A stretch of DNA of 64,000 nt from assembly GCA_021030915.1 (NCBI GenBank), contig JAGEMR010000127.1:1-64000 (forward strand), in the 5' to 3' direction. Made by a program: the position numbers and the translations under genes. Below, piece after piece: positions 10,721 through 22,900 of this stretch (within the stretch, counting starts at the first letter, position 1; each line of letters starts with the position of its first letter). This DNA comes from Astrothelium macrocarpum (lineage: Eukaryota > Ascomycota > Dothideomycetes > Trypetheliales > Trypetheliaceae). Below the pieces are notes generated by a model, which was given only the letters and a program-made list of their open reading frames with translations, searched no databases and was not told the DNA's origin.

Positions 10721-13296
10721 TTTCGACACGAGAGCAATTTTCCAGCGGGTAGAGCGATTAGTCTTTTGATATCTGATAGTATCAGACAAAACAGATGTTG
10801 GGCGGTGGAAGACATTCCTTCTTATAGGTTTCGCACCCTGATATCATTCTTTCAGATTACCTGACCGGAGAATTGCAAGTCCGGTGGCATTCTAGCATGA
10901 ATGGATTTAAGAGTGTTCAGATCCGAAAGCTTGAGCTTTTGCTATCTGAAAATCCATTGCCTTGTTGCGTTGTGGAAAAGCGCAAGGAGCTGGGCTTGAG
11001 TGCCAAGAACGCTAATGCAACGCTAGGGAGTTTTTCCAAAAGCGTGTTAGCTTGACTAGCTTTCTCCTTAGTCATTGTTGATTGATAAGATTGGGTTCTT
11101 CTTTGTTGCTGAGCGAAGACTTGTCGCGGCGATACCGAAAGTTCGCGTTAGAGACATTTTCCCTTTGATATCCAGTCTCGGCGTGAACTATTAGGAGACA
11201 GGAACACCATCCAGCTCTGTCACCTTCTCGTCCACTGAAAGTTGTCGTGTCTCGGCCTCGGCGTCACGGAATTGATGAAAACCGACATTCTCGGTGCCAT
11301 CTGGCCAGACTAGCCTGGGATAGCTTTTGACGATGATTTCTGAGACTCGCGTCCGTGACCTTGCAATAACTCCAGCGCTGCATATGAACTGTATCACTAG
11401 ATCCGTAATATCACACCCTTTTATCCCAACGATATAAGTCCTACGCATCGGAAAGATTTAGTAAATGCCTTTTTCCGGGGATAGTGAGCACCATAGTATC
11501 AGATCATGTCTATAAAATCCGCAATCTTTTCGCAGCATTAAAAATCTTCCATCGCCATTTCAGGCTTAGCTTTTACCTTCCAATGAGTCTGCTGAGAATC
11601 CAAAAACTACTTGCCGACCGAGGCGTCAAGATGATCCAATCGCGATGATTTTGTAGGCGTGTTTTAATCGACTAACAAGCGTTTGCTCTTTAGGAGAACT
11701 GCTCTCAAAGTTTCCGCGAAAGGAGAATCTCTGGCCTTGTAGGGAGGTAATCTGTAGAAGTACGATTACTTCCAGGCAAAGTAAAAATCGCGGATCACCC
11801 AACTGTATAACCAGCGTGCACAAGTATTGAACCAATTTCCCGCTGAGTCAGCTCCTATTATCATGATTTGAATAGTGTTGGCTGTTGAACAATGCATGAT
11901 TTCTACTTAGGATTTGATCGGCTGAGCAGACACCCCGAATCTTGTCAGAAGCAAAGACAGAGGTGCAGCTACGAAGGACCACAAAATTGTGCAGGGTGTA
12001 ATGAGCCAACATGCATCTCCAGCTAGCGAATTAATTTCGCTTGGCTGGAGCCACAAAGGTGCATTCTCCAACTGAAAGTCCGATACTGCCGGATTTACTA
12101 ATCAGCTGCTTTTGAGCCATGAGATTAGTGGGTAATGAGACCGCTTTGCGTTTTCACGATGAGCAACAAACCTGCTTTGAGATAGAACTCTGCGAAGTTG
12201 ATGATTTTGCCTAGCCTTGATTCGTGGCCAATGATAGATGTGACTCACACCGTTTAATGGGGGCGGTAAGAAACAAATCAAGAGATATGCACCTTTACCA
12301 CAAAGACGGGCCACTATCGAATTTTGGTCCGTAGCTTTTTAGGATCCTAGTTCTAAAGGATTAATTGTTGGTTCCTTCCAAAATATCTGATGCTGGGGTC
12401 TTGAACTATACGAACGGTCAATATTTTGTTAATAAAGCCACTGATTAATACAAAGTGTGCATAGACCGACTGTAACCGCCTACCTCAATCTTCAAACTTG
12501 GACATGTTGAAAAGTGATTAGTGCACGCTTTCGCTTCGGTCGATTGAAATAGCAAAGCGAAAGCTGTTCCAATGTAAAGAATTTACAAGGAAGGGCCATA
12601 AGCGAAACATCTGTCGCCACTGATCACAGGGATCAAGGATTCGGGATATGCGCTCTGCCTCCGTGCATTGTGGGGTACGCCCCGAAAGAAACAGGAGAAC
12701 GAGATGTCCTAATGTTTTCCAAAAAGGAAACAAGTCAAAGGCAAGGTCTTTCAAAGATCCCGAATATACGAGCGACGCATTAATGATATAATTAAAATAG
12801 ATAAATCATTAATTTATCATACTAATGGATCTAAATGAGCTGCGCTGGATAATCGTGACACGAGTCATGAAGTCCTTCACGCGAATAATCCTGTAATCAT
12901 TATCGGACTTGTCAATCTGACCAGAAGATAGACCGGCAATTAAATGTTCGTTGGGACTCGAGCCGTCAGGTGACAGCTGGAGCAGAATTATCCTTTGCTA
13001 TGCTATTGACATCCAGCTTCTGGCCGTGGAGGCCCTGAAATATGGCTTGGGCCAAGCACGATTCAGTGAATCAAGAGAACCATTGGCTAAAATATGTATG
13101 CGCTCTTCAGGAAAGGCAAATAATAAGTACACGCAAAATACGAGATGAATCCCAAGTATAACAAGCAACCGCGTAGTGATAGCACGTTCTCCACAAGAAA
13201 AAGTGAAAACTCGGTTTGAGTGAGGGTTACCCCTGGCAGACGTCCAACATATCGATGACACCCCAGAACGCCATGGCGCGATGCGACACCCTGATC
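10721..13296. other. Intergenic, reductase promoter to laccase 3' end
   Basis: This 2.6-kb stretch shows no recognisable gene. The longest open frames (85-87 aa on the minus strand) have no known motif and no convincing splice structure. The part beside 10720 should hold the reductase promoter, and the part beside 13296 the laccase terminator. It may hold decayed sequence, but I cannot name any. Confidence 0.45.
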
Positions 13297-15419
13297 CTAC
13301 ACACCAGAATCGTCTTCCACAATCCCATCAGCAGTCGACCCCGAGTCCCATGACGAACAAACCTGTGAAAGCCCTGTGGTCTGGCTAGTACCATTTTGAT
13401 ACAAGGATGGAATTAAGCTCTGCTGTTCGAGCCACTGAAGGGATAGACCTAGGCTAACATGCCAGCCGATATGGCAATGCATAAGCCAGGCACCTGGGTT
13501 GTCGGATTTCCAAGAGAGAACAAGGTAGCCAGAGGCAGGAAGCATGGCTACATCTCTCCGAGGCGGATTAGCGGTGTCAAGAGTAGGGTCTGCAGAGGCA
13601 TAAGTTCCGGAACCGGAAGCGAGTTGGTAGAAATCGTGTCCTAATACCGAATCAGTCTTGGTCCACAAGGGGAGAAGACGTGAAAGAACATATGTGCTTA
13701 CCGTGGAGATGAATAGGGTGAGGAACAGCAAGAGTTGTCTCAATAATGAGGTAGACCCATTCGTTCGCGGAAGGCATCTGATAGACGTTGCTAGCACTTG
13801 AAAAGGTGGTATTCCCATTGATGATTTGGAGGACCGTAGGGTCGTCGTAGGAGACTTGCATACTATCGTTTCCAATGGACCATTTGAAAACGCCCTCGCT
13901 ATCTTCAGCAACGGTAACTGACAGATCGTCGGTTGTCGAACTGCTGCCCGCGTCCAGGGATAGGTAAGGTACCAAGGATGCAGCGGGTTCTTGCTCACAT
14001 GCCCCAGCGCGGATAGACTGATTCCAGGCAGTAGTAGTTGGGTCACTCGTGCTGCTACCGTAACGAACAATACCTGATATGCATGTCAGATAAACTCGCA
14101 AAAGGCCGCAGGTGTAGAAAGAACAAACCGAGAATGTTGTCTGGATTGGCATTATTGCTACAAAACGAGTCGGGAATCGAGCGGATCCAGTAATTAGAAA
14201 CCGTTGAGCTGTCATTTGCTGTGACAACAACGTCATATCGTTGTCCAATGCCTATAACTTATTAGCAAGAAGTATCAGACTGAGTCCAACAGACCTACCA
14301 ATAGCAAGCACTGTTGTCTCGTACGGTACAATTGGAACAAAATCCATAGCAATAACTTTCAATACGTGGTCATCAATGCTGAAATCCATATGCGAATCAA
14401 CTGAAGGGTTTACAAGACGCAAGAGGTATGTAGAACCAGACTCGAAGGTAGTCGAGAATCGAGAGCCAGTTGCGTTTTCCCAGACGTTGGTACCATTGAT
14501 CAAGCCCGTATCCAGTTCTGGGGGCCCTTGGGTTTCCGCATACGAGAAGAGTTCGTCGACGGTTTCGTGAGACCAATCACTAAGAAACAAGGAACCCAAG
14601 TCTGTGTCGTAGTTGGCGGTCGCGGGTCCGTTAATAATGATACCACCATAGACGCCTTCCCATGCTTGAAGACTATAATGAGAATGATACCAGCTAAGAC
14701 ACGTCAGTTGGATAGTAAATATTAAAGTGCACCTCGAGACGAACCTTGAACCATATTGAGTAGCTCTCCAGGTCTACCAACGCTGTCAGCAAATGATCAA
14801 AATCATCTGGCATGCTGTCATACATAAGTCATTGTATCCGAGGGGGCCAAAGGACACTGGGTAATGGAATTGACACCATCAGCAGGATTGGTGTAGTTCT
14901 GGCGGATCCCATGAAAGCTAGCCCATATTTGTGAGCGACACAATAGTCGTGCAAAGGCAGATCAGCTTACTGAATAGTACTGCCATTGTTCGTAAGACTG
15001 TTTGTGACATGGACGACAACAGTGTCACCCCTTTTTCAATGTCAGCTTCTCGCTGTGCAGAGATGGAAAGAACATACCAGTCCGCTATAAGTGTCGGCCC
15101 AGGAATGGTACCATTTAGAGCTACAGGTAGTCAGCAAGTGAGATCTCTCAGTGTAAAGCAACTCACTAAGCACGTCGCGAGAGACGCCATCTGGAGCAAG
15201 AGTAGTGTTTGTAACTTCAAGCCAGTATTCCCTTGTGACACCAGTATCCGGGACCTCATCATAATAATTTGTGCTGGTACTAAAGTCGCACCAAGTACTA
15301 CGATCACTAGCAGAATTACCAGAGCACGCAGCACGAGGAGCTATCTCAGCTTTTGAAGCCTGTGGATATGCTAAAGCAGCAGGAAGGAGTACAAAAAAGA
15401 GGGCAATCATGACCTCCAT
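13297..15419 (-). CDS. Laccase-like multicopper oxidase, secreted
   Basis: Nine exons (minus strand): 15419-15167, 15120-15078, 15030-14971, 14917-14824, 14773-14745, 14693-14299, 14251-14129, 14073-13702 and 13640-13297, giving 570 aa. Two exons are only 43 and 29 nt. The phases agree throughout. A signal peptide (MIALFFVLLPAALA) leads the protein. All four copper motifs are visible after splicing: IHFHGI, WYHSHYS, HPIHLHGHDF and HCHIGWH. The position ten after the type-1 Cys appears to be Leu. Three cupredoxin domains and the length fit ascomycete laccases. The enzyme would oxidise phenols or similar substrates with oxygen as acceptor, for example by coupling. Its place in the cluster suggests product oxidation or dimerisation, which is inference. 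The start ATG at 15419 precedes a second in-frame ATG by nine bases. Confidence 0.93.
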
Positions 15420-17487
15420 GATAGAGAATAGATTGATGGTACGAAGGAGTGAGAAACGAATGACGATAATAGGAAATAAATGGTCGTGGCTGTACCTACT
15501 ATCAAGAGTGGTAGATATGACAAGTCTTTTATAGAGTTCTTGAACGACTGAAAGCTTGAATTGGTACTGGGGAGATTCTGGCTAGGATGATGAGCCAAGC
15601 CACCAGGAAGCCGCGTCTTCTATTCTGAGCTTCGAATTCGTGTACTGAACTTCAAAGCTGTATGAACTACCGAAGAAAGCCTGCACATGTCGGCTTTGTG
15701 TGACTTACCAGCTTCGGAATAAGGTCATAGTAGCAAACTAAGGGTAGCTATAATAGACGGGAACGGGACGGACCCACATCGAAGACGCAGGGTAGCCATA
15801 GATTCGGAATGAGATTCGTAATGTTCAAGCTACAGGGTGAATATCGACGGGACCGCATGGCATTCGGCGTTTGAGTAGCGCTGCTTGAGAGACGGCTTCT
15901 GCCCACTAGCGAGGCCGAAAAAAAGGAATTCTAAAGCGGAAGTACCAACATCCTATCCATTGGACTTTGGTAATTACATACGCCACAATTTTCTACGCGA
16001 ACGTACATCTATTGTGGATTCCACGTAACCATCCCGCGAATCCTAGATTCAGAGCTATGGAAAGCTGCGGTCCAGGTTGACGAAAAGGGGTGCGTAAGGT
16101 TAGCTTTTTTCATGTTCTTTTCTTCGTTTGGGATAAAAACATAGCTACCATTGGGCCTGCAACGACTGCTAGAATTCATGAGTCTCCATACATGGGTGTA
16201 ACAGACCCCTGAGAGTCATGAGAGCATTGCGGGCCAAGGCGATAGCGTACGTATGCGATGTTTCCAGGGACGCTCAGACTCCTTCGAGAACGTGTAGTGA
16301 GTCACAAAATAGAATGCACAAGCTTGATTATTGATCGAGCTGCATATAACATGTTATCTCACACCAGCTGAGGCTGTCGAGCGCAAGAAGCCGCGTCGTA
16401 TCGCCAGGGCCTCCAAGGGCCTGAAGGTGTTCCAGAAGCTGGGGGCTTGGGTTGGACGATAATCGACGGGATCAAGCCGTTCGCATTTCGGTGATAATAG
16501 TCCAAAGCTTCCATCCAGTCGGCGATGATATTGCTAGACGAGATTAGATATCAGGAGGGCATGGGGACGGGCAGTGGAGGTCGGCGCGGTCGCGTGGCTC
16601 AGTGCCACGTGACAAGGATCTTCCACAGAGCCAAACTGCCGGGTACCTGCAGGAACGGCGGCTTTGCTACTTTGATCTAACCTCAGCCCTGTATTCTCCT
16701 CCACTCTTGCCGAGCGTCCCAACTGGGCGCTCTCTCTCGGCAGCTTCCGTACACCTGATAACCCCCTACTAAAATTAAGAAAACCCGTCGTTCGCTGCCC
16801 GCCAAACTCCGAGAAATGTTTGTAGTATGCCCGTTGTACTATTCTTACCTCGACTCTGAGACACTGAGATAATCCCTGCCGTCCCGTGCGCCGCGTGTCA
16901 ATGTTTTCTATGCTCGCAAAAACCGAGCAGCGCTCGGAGGCGTAGTACACCGGTGAAACATACCTACCTTTCACCAAGAGCGGCGCATAAGTGACGAAGC
17001 AGCTGACAAGCCACAAGGTCTTTGCATTTAAAGTTTGTCCGGGCTACCCACAGCAGTTGAACCTGGTCGTTGGTTTGCGTATACACTGTGAATTGGCCAA
17101 AAAACTTTGCCTAATTAAGCGATATTGCATGGATCAGCCTGTCTTCCGAGACGTGATTGGCCAGACCGCCCTTGTCAAACATTGAAAAGGTCATTCAGAT
17201 GGCAATGCTAAACCCCCTGGAGTCTATCTAAGCCCTCGCACGCGCTCGAAAGCCATCCCAATTACCGAAGTTACAACGCAAGCTGCTGACGTAGGTTGCA
17301 GTGCGCGGCAATCCACTTGAGCCGGCTGCTTTTGAGCCACGTCGGGATAGAGGGTACATACAAACTATGTTTTAAAACCCGCTGCCAACCCATCGACGAT
17401 TTCCGCTGGGATAAAAAGCTTCTGTACGAATATCCTTCTCTCCAAATCGTCTTTACTGAAATACCTTTTCCACTCTCTGCTTCCATT
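15420..17487. other. Intergenic between divergent laccase and secreted-protein genes
   Basis: This 2.1-kb stretch lies between two divergently transcribed genes and should contain both promoters. No coding exon is recognisable. The 160-aa open frame on the minus strand (16534-17016) has no domain and low-complexity composition. No operator repeat was obvious by eye. Confidence 0.45.
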
Positions 17488-18265
17488 ATGTTTGCTCCGT
17501 TCGTTCTTGCATTTTGTGTTGATTTGGCGTCCGCCGCTGCCACGGGCAGGCTTGAAGGGCGAGCTTCCAAGGCTGTTGACACTATTGGGCGTCTCTATGC
17601 CTACGGTTCGGATATGGAAGGCGCTCCGGTCTTCTATGGAGACGGTGAGTTGGAACATAGATTATGATTGGAAACCACAGGCTCATATTCACAACAGGTG
17701 TTGGTTATATTGGCCAGAACATCCCTCCAAATGTTGATGTCGCAGCAAATATAACTTGTAAGCCTAAGCATTTGCATTTCTTTGTACCTTTTGATACAAG
17801 GAAGGGCTACCATCATCGGCCTAGACCAGGAACAAACGTCCACATCTATTATCGTCACTGCTTCTTTCATGATCGAAGTACAAGTTGAAAAAAGGCTGAC
17901 ATAGAGGTTGCTCCTCAGTCTATCATCCCTCGAGTTCGAACTTGAGCCTCGTCGCAGATCCTACTACGACTGTATCCAACTGGACTTCGCCGGCGCTTTA
18001 CATCAACGACGCACCTGATGCCTTTGGACCAGTAGGTTTCATCGACTCGGAGGCTTCGAAAAATTCAACGACCCAAGTGGATTTCATCACGTTTGGTAAC
18101 ACCGTTTTCTACAAAGACTCATCTGGCGAACTACACTCCAACTTCTATGCCACACCAACAGGCACTAATGGTACATATGCGCTGATGTGGAACACGAACA
18201 ATACCGCCCAATCAGACAGCGACGTGGTTGTTATAAAGAACCTCGCTCCACCATCCGTTCCATGA
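17488..18265 (+). CDS. Small secreted protein of unknown function
   Basis: The model is exons 17488-17644, 17698-17757 and 17919-18265, giving 187 aa. The phase-1 introns are 53 and 161 nt. The second junction was chosen because it gives ...AANITF-YHPSSSNLS in frame, while the nearer acceptor would produce a stop. The start MFAPFVLAFCVDLASA is a likely signal peptide. The mature part contains RLYAYGSDMEGAPVFYGDG, GYIGQ and several N-x-S/T sites, so it is probably glycosylated. I do not recognise a catalytic motif. Similar small secreted proteins of filamentous ascomycetes are uncharacterised. It sits inside the metabolite cluster between laccase and PKS. Whether it belongs to the pathway or is a bystander is unknown. 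Confidence 0.72.
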
Positions 18266-19975
18266 TGCATCCTTAAAGCTATTTCTCAGAAGAGCCTCTC
18301 GCAACGTCTGTTGCGTAGTTGCTTTGTTCTTGATCTTGGTTTCTTGAACTGGTCTACGTTCTCAATTGGTACAACAAGGGTCGGGAAAACATCACTTGGG
18401 GAAAAGACTTTCATTTGCAATTCATTTCGAGCTTTAGATAGTCTTCTCATGTTAGAGTGTTTTGATATACAGACTTGAAATGATTCTGTTGTTTATAGTT
18501 GATTGCGGGATCTTAACCACTCCATTTCATCATTAAAGGTTTTGCTACTTGTACTTTCTGCTCCTGCTTCGTTCGATACCCTTAACTGGATCTTGAGGAA
18601 GTGGGACCCATGCAGCCTCAAAGACCCAGCTGTCACTTCATTTTGCAACACCAGCTAGTGGTGCACATCAAAAGATAGTAGACCCAGCAATGGACATTCT
18701 TGTTTCATTTTGACTCTTTTCTGTCAACGTCAGCATGCAAACCCCCTTACCACATCTGATTGGACTTCGTTCAAGTAGTATAGCACTTTCAAGAATCGCA
18801 TAACAAGTCCCGTATGTCAATGACAACTTCCACTGTCTGACTCTGTGTCAACATCGAGTTTTACTTCATTGCCACCACAACTTGGTCTGTTGCCCATGTC
18901 CTTTATTGCATACTATTTGACCATAGTCTCTTGAGTCACCGCCTTCCATATGATCTCGGAACCGTCGCTCCAACTTCTGACCGACCCATACGTGACAGCT
19001 ACTACGCTGTGACATATATGATGAAGCGGAAGAGTATCAGACGGAGACAACATCATTGGCCATTAGATATTGGTCTTCGATGATGTTCTCTGCCAGAAAT
19101 TATTGTATAGCATGAGTTCTATGTTTTAATCTGAGGACTTCGATCCAGTGATATCAATTCATACAGAACTGGAGATAGACAAACCTGGCTGATGACATGT
19201 TCTCAGCCATAGACAATCGAGAAGATACCGCAATGTCAGCTTCGTGCTGACAACCCACAGGCTCTGTTATACGCTCCGTGGGATCTCAAGCTTTTCTAAT
19301 TCTTGCTGGCATCGCTGAGCCAGCTGGTCCGTTGGCCAACTTGGTCGTTGTTTATCACTTCCCCACAGCAGAAACCAGGTCTCATCGTCAATCCTTGGGA
19401 GTCTAATGAACTCGGCGGCGCTATGCGTTCTTTGTTGCAATGATTGACTGGCGATTGTACGTTATGCGAGCTCTCATCCACTGGACACCATACTTTTGTA
19501 GCTTCAGCAAATATGGAACAAACAAAGTCTCATGTGCCACTGTGCCAACAATGACGTCTGCAGTGCGTATTGATCTCAGCCGTTCGATCCTACTTAATCT
19601 TTGCGAAACGCTTGTTTAAGTATTCACAGTGCAGACTCGTAGAGAGTAAGACTTCAGCTAAAAGCCTAACCGAGTTCAGGTTAGTGGGATTGGCGAGTAA
19701 TTCAAGCATAAAATCCTGCCGAGGCTTCCGGTCGAAAGATGGTGGGACATACAAACTTAGATCCGGGTGAGCTAAAGCGGCTATCTGAGCCGAAACGGTC
19801 ACGTGATTTTATGGCCTAACAATGTTACGTTTTCTTGCCGTCTCATCAGTCTGTTGGATGAATAACACAAAGTCTGCAGTGAACAATATACTTTGAAACA
19901 TATGAAACGATAGCGGTGGATGTAACTAAAAAAATACATCTATTTTGTACGACTACAATCTGGCTTCTTATTTTG
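18266..19975. other. Intergenic between convergent genes, no gene seen
   Basis: This 1.7-kb stretch separates the 3' end of the secreted-protein gene from the 3' end of the PKS gene. Only very short open frames without motifs are present. It contains T-rich runs typical of fungal 3' regions. Confidence 0.45.
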
Positions 19976-22900
19976 CTAGGTTAGTATATCCTTGAAAAGA
20001 TCTCCCGCCCTTTCTAACATATCCGTGAATATGCTTGTCTGTTCTTTTGGTGTCTTGATAAAGAAATAGCACCTAATGTGTCATCAGCCTTGCCCTCTGC
20101 GTATAAACACCATATGACAAATATACTTACCCATCATCTGCAACCTCGTAATGAACCCATACATGTTCCGGGTCCGGCATAACCCATCCGCCCTCCACAA
20201 AGGACCCATTCACCCATTCCGTACAGTCGGTCATTATCTTACTAGGTCGCGTCCGCGCATACACTGGATCCGTGAAGATGCGTGGTTCTGTTTCTCCCTC
20301 TCTTCGCACTTCCTGTAGCGCATAGAAATGCCCTACGAATCCCTGGCCTCTACTTGCCCGTACCACATTAACAGTGTGGGCACGTGCCGCATCCATCGCC
20401 TTCGCCCTCTTCTCCGGCATTCCCATCTGCTCATCCAGTGCGGCGTCGCAAAAGGCCACTACCGCGGGAAGTGCTGTCTGGATGATATCCACACGTCCCT
20501 TACGAAATGCACGCAGAGTTACTGTCTCCCATGATGGTGGTGAGTACTTGAAGTACAGACGTGCAGCAAGTTGAATGACGAGCTGGACGGCTGTCTTCGG
20601 CGGGATGCCGTGATTGCTGAAAAAGGTGCTGTTGAGGGACGCAATTGTGAAGGTGGAAATTTCGCAGAGCAATGGCACTGCGATCTTGGTGTAGCACGTC
20701 TTTACAAAGCTAATGCGGGACTGTACAGTCGATGTGAGGTCAAATGCGAGCTCAGAAAATGGTGCAGGACGGTATGTGTGATACCCATTCTTGACATGGC
20801 TGTCGCCGTTTGTGAGATGACTCAGGGGACTATGTTCTGCGAGACATTGACAGACATGCTCATTAAGCTGAACGAATGTGCCGCCGTCTACCATGGAATG
20901 TTCTGCGACGAGGCCAGACACTCCATTCTCGCAGACAACGATTTGCACAGTCTTGTCACTCCAGCGATTTTCGGGGCCGCTGAGAAACCACTGATTCCAG
21001 CGCTCGGATGAGTTATTTGGAGCGTCCTCATCGAGACAAACAATAAAGGCACACGTCTCGATCACATTTAGGGCAGTCTCGTTGAGAGGACTGGTGGTCT
21101 TAAGTATATCTCGGTTCTGAATCCAATTAGATGCAGTATCTTACATAATGCGGCATTGTAAACATACCTTCGCCCAAGAATCTCTGTCATCAGCAGTCAA
21201 GGTTGCTACTGCTGTCTTTCTTTGATGGGTCATGTTCAGGATTGCGTCAAAGGTAGCTTCCAAGGTCTGGTATTTGACCGGTTCGCCATCTTGAACCAGT
21301 TCTACCTTGAAAATGTGCCCCCTTCTGAGAACTACCATAAAGTTATTACCTGGATATTTCTGCACTCGGTCAACAACGGCGTGTGGTTCGCGTATCGTGT
21401 TGAAGATCCACTCTGAAGCGCTCATACACAACGGGGTTTCTTTCAAATAGTCCAATGGTAGGTTGCCAGCCTCAAGGTTAACCTTAAATTCATAGACCGC
21501 AGAAGAGATGATGGCTGCTTGACTGGCTTGGCTGTACTGTCCAGCTTTCATGACAATACCACCACCAAAATGTTGCAAAGGATTAATTGGAGCTCGGAGA
21601 TTTAGGTAAACGTGGCTTTTATAGAGATCATCCTGCCATGCATCTATTTTCGAGTCGGCCGCTCGTTGCAATAGACGATCATGGAGCTGCTGACCAAGGC
21701 CATTGGGTTCCAAGAACTCTGAAATCGCGTCCCTAGTTCTAGTAATATCGCCTGGACTGCAAAATGGTTCTACGGCTTCCAGATAGAGGTTCAAACTGTG
21801 TTCAAGTTGCGGAAGGGGTAGCTGTGGTAACGATGGGACGATTGCGTGTTCTCCATTGGTAGCCGCCAATGTGTGATCGATCACTGTCTCCTTCCTCTGC
21901 TGTATGCCAAGTTGAGGATGCTCGACGATTAGGCTGGATCTTTTTAGGACTTTGTCTGAGAGCGCTTTTATACTAGGCATATCCAAAATCTCGCTAGTTT
22001 GCAGAGCTGCTCGCAAAGATCCGCTAATCCAGTTCTTCAGCTCGATAGCAATCAATGAATCCAGGCCCAGCTCCGCCAGCGGAGTGTCCGGACTGATTTC
22101 ACTTTGATCCCGCGCCATCAAAGCGGCTATCTTCTCGGCTATCGCGGAAGAGAAGATGTCCATTATGCAGTCAACATCCTTTGCTTCCGCGACAAGTTGC
22201 TCAATCTTCTTCGAAGACTTGGACTCTTGCCTCTGCGAGTCGACGTTGCTGGCGTACGGTAGAGTGCTGAACATGGGATTTCGTAATGTCGGTGTATCTC
22301 CTTGGGCACAGAGAGACTCTCGGTCAAGTCCAATCACGATCTGCTTGATCTGGTCCTTCCGCGCCTGAGGGCTTAGGGAGTAACCCAACAAGGAAAGAAA
22401 TTGAGAAATCTTGAGAGGGACACAACCAGTACGAAGCAAACCAGGGATCCGCTCTGGATGTAGAGCGATCACGTCTGAATCTTCAATCATGCCTAGGTTG
22501 AGTGAGATGTATTGTGTTGTTGAGGTCCTACGATTGTTGGCAAGATAATCCTGGAAAGCATTGCCAGCGGCATAATTAGACTGTCCTTTGTTGCCGATAA
22601 TGTTCGTTACCGACGAGAGCATGATGAAGTGTTCTAAAGTGTCAATGTTCAGAGCATCAAGCAAATTTCGAGTTCCATCGACCTTGGGCAATAATGCAGC
22701 TTTGAAGTCTGCGATAGTCATCTGATCAATCAGGCGGTCCTTTATATCATTAGCATCGTTCCGTCAAAGTTGTGCTGTAAATAACGTACTTTCAGAACCA
22801 TTGCTGCTTGAATAACTCCACGTACTGGTGGCAAGGTTGCTTGGCACGTTGTGACTATACTTTTTACTTGACCTGTATTTGTTATATCGCACTGGAAGGG

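Noticed and set aside
16534..17016. 160-aa minus-strand open frame upstream of the laccase gene
   Set aside because: No motif or signal, and it lies in the divergent promoter region of two genes.
20571..21011. 146-aa plus-strand open frame
   Set aside because: Antisense shadow of the PKS acyltransferase exon.
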